Positions 61,958-64,000 of a DNA stretch of 64,000 bases are shown here, one piece after another. The first letter of the stretch is position 1. Every line of letters begins with the position of its first letter. A program made the position numbers and the translations under genes. The notes under the pieces are model-generated. The model searched no databases, was not told where the DNA came from, and saw only the letters and a list, made by a program, of their open reading frames with translations. Source of the stretch: Sinonovacula constricta (Eukaryota; Mollusca; Bivalvia; Cardiida; Solecurtidae); contig CM017572.1 of the NCBI GenBank assembly GCA_007844125.1, positions 37,021,929 through 37,085,928 on the forward strand. The letters run 5' to 3'.

Positions 61958-62226
61958 CTATAAGAAATGAGATTCAAAGTAGAAGTCTGGCGGATGACAA
62001 TTAACGAGGCCGTAGTGACATTGGTCATTATTTTCAAGCACATTATGTACACAGGGATAATATATAACAATATACAAAAGCTTATACAAAAATTATAGAC
62101 ATAGAGATTCGAAACAGATCTAAATTGAAACATGACTTTCAGTCTGTAAAAGCTGCTAGACGTCTTAAGTAGACATATAGAATGAATCCCTATCACCATT
62201 AAACAATTATGACATTACAGTCTTAC

Positions 62227-62442
62227 CGGGCTCACAAGACACGGTAAGGTTCCATTTCCCTTTATAACATTTGTTTTGAATACTGTGATGATACGAGTGA
62301 AGATGTTCGTCGGTCAGTGTGTAGCCTTCTGTGCATGACATGTTGATTGTAGTTCCGCTAGCGACAACCTCGCCATCGATGCGTTTGTAGTAGACAGATG
62401 GCTCGAAAATGATGTCAGAACTGCTTGGAAGCACGCAGTGTC
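62227..62442 (-). CDS. Gene R exon: complete CCP
   Basis: Acceptor TAATACAG (62443-62444), donor CCCG|gtaaga at 62226. Phase is 1-1 (216 nt). Four Cys: HCVLPSSSDIIFEPSV, INMSCTEGYTLTDEH, NKCYKGKWNLTVSCEPG, with the conserved G-K-W. Confidence 0.9.
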
Positions 62443-62917
62443 CTGTATTACAGATCATATGACTAAAAATCTGCGCTTCTTCTATGTTTATAATATAAAC
62501 TAGGGGAAAAACGAAACGCAACCTTTTGGTCGATACAAATAAAGTTAATTTTGTTTTAACTGTGAAAAACATCTGCTAAAATATGAGTCACATCGGCAAG
62601 GGAATATGATACGCTTAACACTGTCCAAAAAAAGCATGCACAGAGCCACCAGAAACAGAATTTCGAAATGCACGTGCTGCAATTGCAGTGTACTTACTTC
62701 ATGAAATAATTGAGTCGGGAGTTGCGTTACTTTTTGTCCCATAGTATATTTTAAATAGCAAACACAAACAACTAAATTTTTTTTCTTTGTGCGAGTTTAT
62801 ACTGAAATGTGTTTACTTAAAGATGAATCAAAATACAGACAATCGTTACTTCAGATGAGTCTTCGAAAAAAAGCTTAGAATATTTAATATATTAAAACAA
62901 ACAACTGCATGTCTTAC

Positions 62918-63044
62918 TTTCAACACAACCGTGGATAACTGACCAGTTCCCGAAATTGCAAGTTGTAATGTAGGAATCAGTAAACTCGTTAGTGGTGTCT
63001 ACGAAAACTTCATAATCAGTTCTGGGATGGCAGGATGCCACAGC
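62918..63044 (-). CDS. Gene R exon: CCP second half (first exon seen in window)
   Basis: Acceptor ATTTCAG (63045-63046), donor GAAA|gtaaga at 62917. Phase is 0 to 1 (127 nt): AVASCHPRTDYEVFVDTT, ITTCNFGNWSVIHGC. Phase 0 at its start means the first half of this CCP, and the signal peptide of gene R, lie further upstream, probably beyond 64000. Confidence 0.8.
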
Positions 63045-63047
63045 CTG

Positions 63048-63744
63048 AAATATGAATGGACAAAAAGAAAGTAGCAAAACGTCGTCAGGACACGCTTTCT
63101 TAATATTTTCTTATACACTGAAACGTTAGAAATCTGCTGCTTTTGTTAATTTAACGACATGGGCAAAACAATGACAACAACTTAACTACATATTGAGTTA
63201 ACACTAAGCACTTTTTTGTATTTTGGACCCATATTTTACAAAACCTGAAAATATAAAATGGTGTTGTTTACACATGTGATGCTTGTAATAGGATCTGGAA
63301 GAGTAAAACACATTTGTGTATAAAGACAAGTAATAAGGGTGGTTTATTTAGCTGATTATAACAGTAGAATGACAGAAGATAACATGAAGAGACATGAAAT
63401 GGAACCTTTTCATGGAACCTTTTCTCCAAATCCTCATTTTACGTTTAAAGTATAACCTTTATCTCAAATCTGATATGTATCTAGAAGATGTCTTCAACAT
63501 TGGTGGTATACGGCAGGTAAATATTAATAAATATAAAAGTGTAAATAGTTCAACACTATGTATAATATTGCACATGTCTGGTTTTAAAATGCCAGAATAT
63601 AGTAAATGCTGTATTTACATAAACATGAATCTAAAGTATGTTGTTAGCTATTTACCGCATCATTATGGCCAACTTGCTAATTTAATCGCCGAAAAATCAC
63701 CGAAATAAAATAGATTGTGTAATATTGTATCTGTTTTAACTCCC
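63048..63744. other. Gene R intron
   Basis: No exon found. A plus-strand frame of 104 aa (63394-63708) has no domain signature and is AT-rich; I do not call it a gene. Confidence 0.4.
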
Positions 63745-64000
63745 GATGCAGGTGCTTACTGTTAGTTGTTTCACTTTGACGGGATATTGTTATTTACACT
63801 GTTTGTTTGATAGAAAAACCTTCAGGAAGTGCGAGATTGGAGCGCTCCACAAACCAGGTTTAAGCACCCCAGTCGGCCCTTTTGCCGACTGACCGTTCCA
63901 AGACGGTTTTTTATGAGTGTTATGTCTCGTCTCTGTCTTTTTGTCACATTTACATTTACCTTGTTTGCTTTTGTCTACTGGTAGATAAAATTTAAATATT
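63745..64000 (+). repeat. Dispersed repeat D1, best-preserved copy
   Basis: Contains TTAGTTGTTTCACTTTGACG, GCGCTCCACAAACCAGGTTT, AAGCACCCCAGTCGGCCC and CATTTACATTTACCTTGTTT. It continues past the window edge. Confidence 0.75.

Overview
The window looks like nuclear DNA from an animal, most likely a bivalve mollusc (a dreissenid is my guess, not proven). Reasons: AT-rich sequence, short exons with GT/AG borders between long introns, tRNA-headed SINEs ending in a CAAA-type tail, LINE remnants, very large minisatellites, and extracellular-domain exons (sushi/CCP, EGF, PLAT, PAN). There is no sign of operons, CRISPR or a bacterial or phage layout. All genes I can support lie on the minus strand, and I assembled the exons by eye from splice signals, phase and domain signature.

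Gene L (7655 down to 451) appears complete in four exons: a signal peptide, one CCP domain split over two exons, a Thr/Ser-rich stalk, and a hydrophobic C-terminus without a cytoplasmic tail. The spliced CDS is 597 nt (198 aa). It resembles a minimal DAF/CD55-like architecture. Its second intron carries a 3.2-kb array of a 30-bp minisatellite.

From about 8 to 23.7 kb I see mainly repeats: GT/GGAT and CT microsatellites, a LINE 3' end, SINEs, a 5-kb 61-bp minisatellite whose monomer matches a stretch inside the local SINE, a 60-bp minisatellite, and a possible TIR element.

Gene R (63044 down to 23766, 5' end beyond the right edge) is a large secreted mosaic. From N to C it has CCP domains (some in one phase 1-1 exon, others split in two exons by a phase-0 intron), a long Thr-rich mucin-like segment, more CCP domains, two EGF domains, a PLAT-like domain and a terminal PAN/apple-like exon with a stop codon and a polyA signal. 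All accepted exons are phase-compatible.

The middle of gene R (27.2-50 kb) is a nested segmental duplication. A block X (EGF, CCP, CCP) followed by split-CCP units occurs twice (X1-A-B-C and X2-D-E). An LTR insertion inside the mucin-like exon was copied along in units A, B and D. The split-CCP exons remain open in all five copies while the mucin-exon copies decay. One CCP exon differs between otherwise near-identical blocks almost only by amino-acid-changing substitutions. This expanding, partly diversifying CCP locus is the most interesting system in the window.
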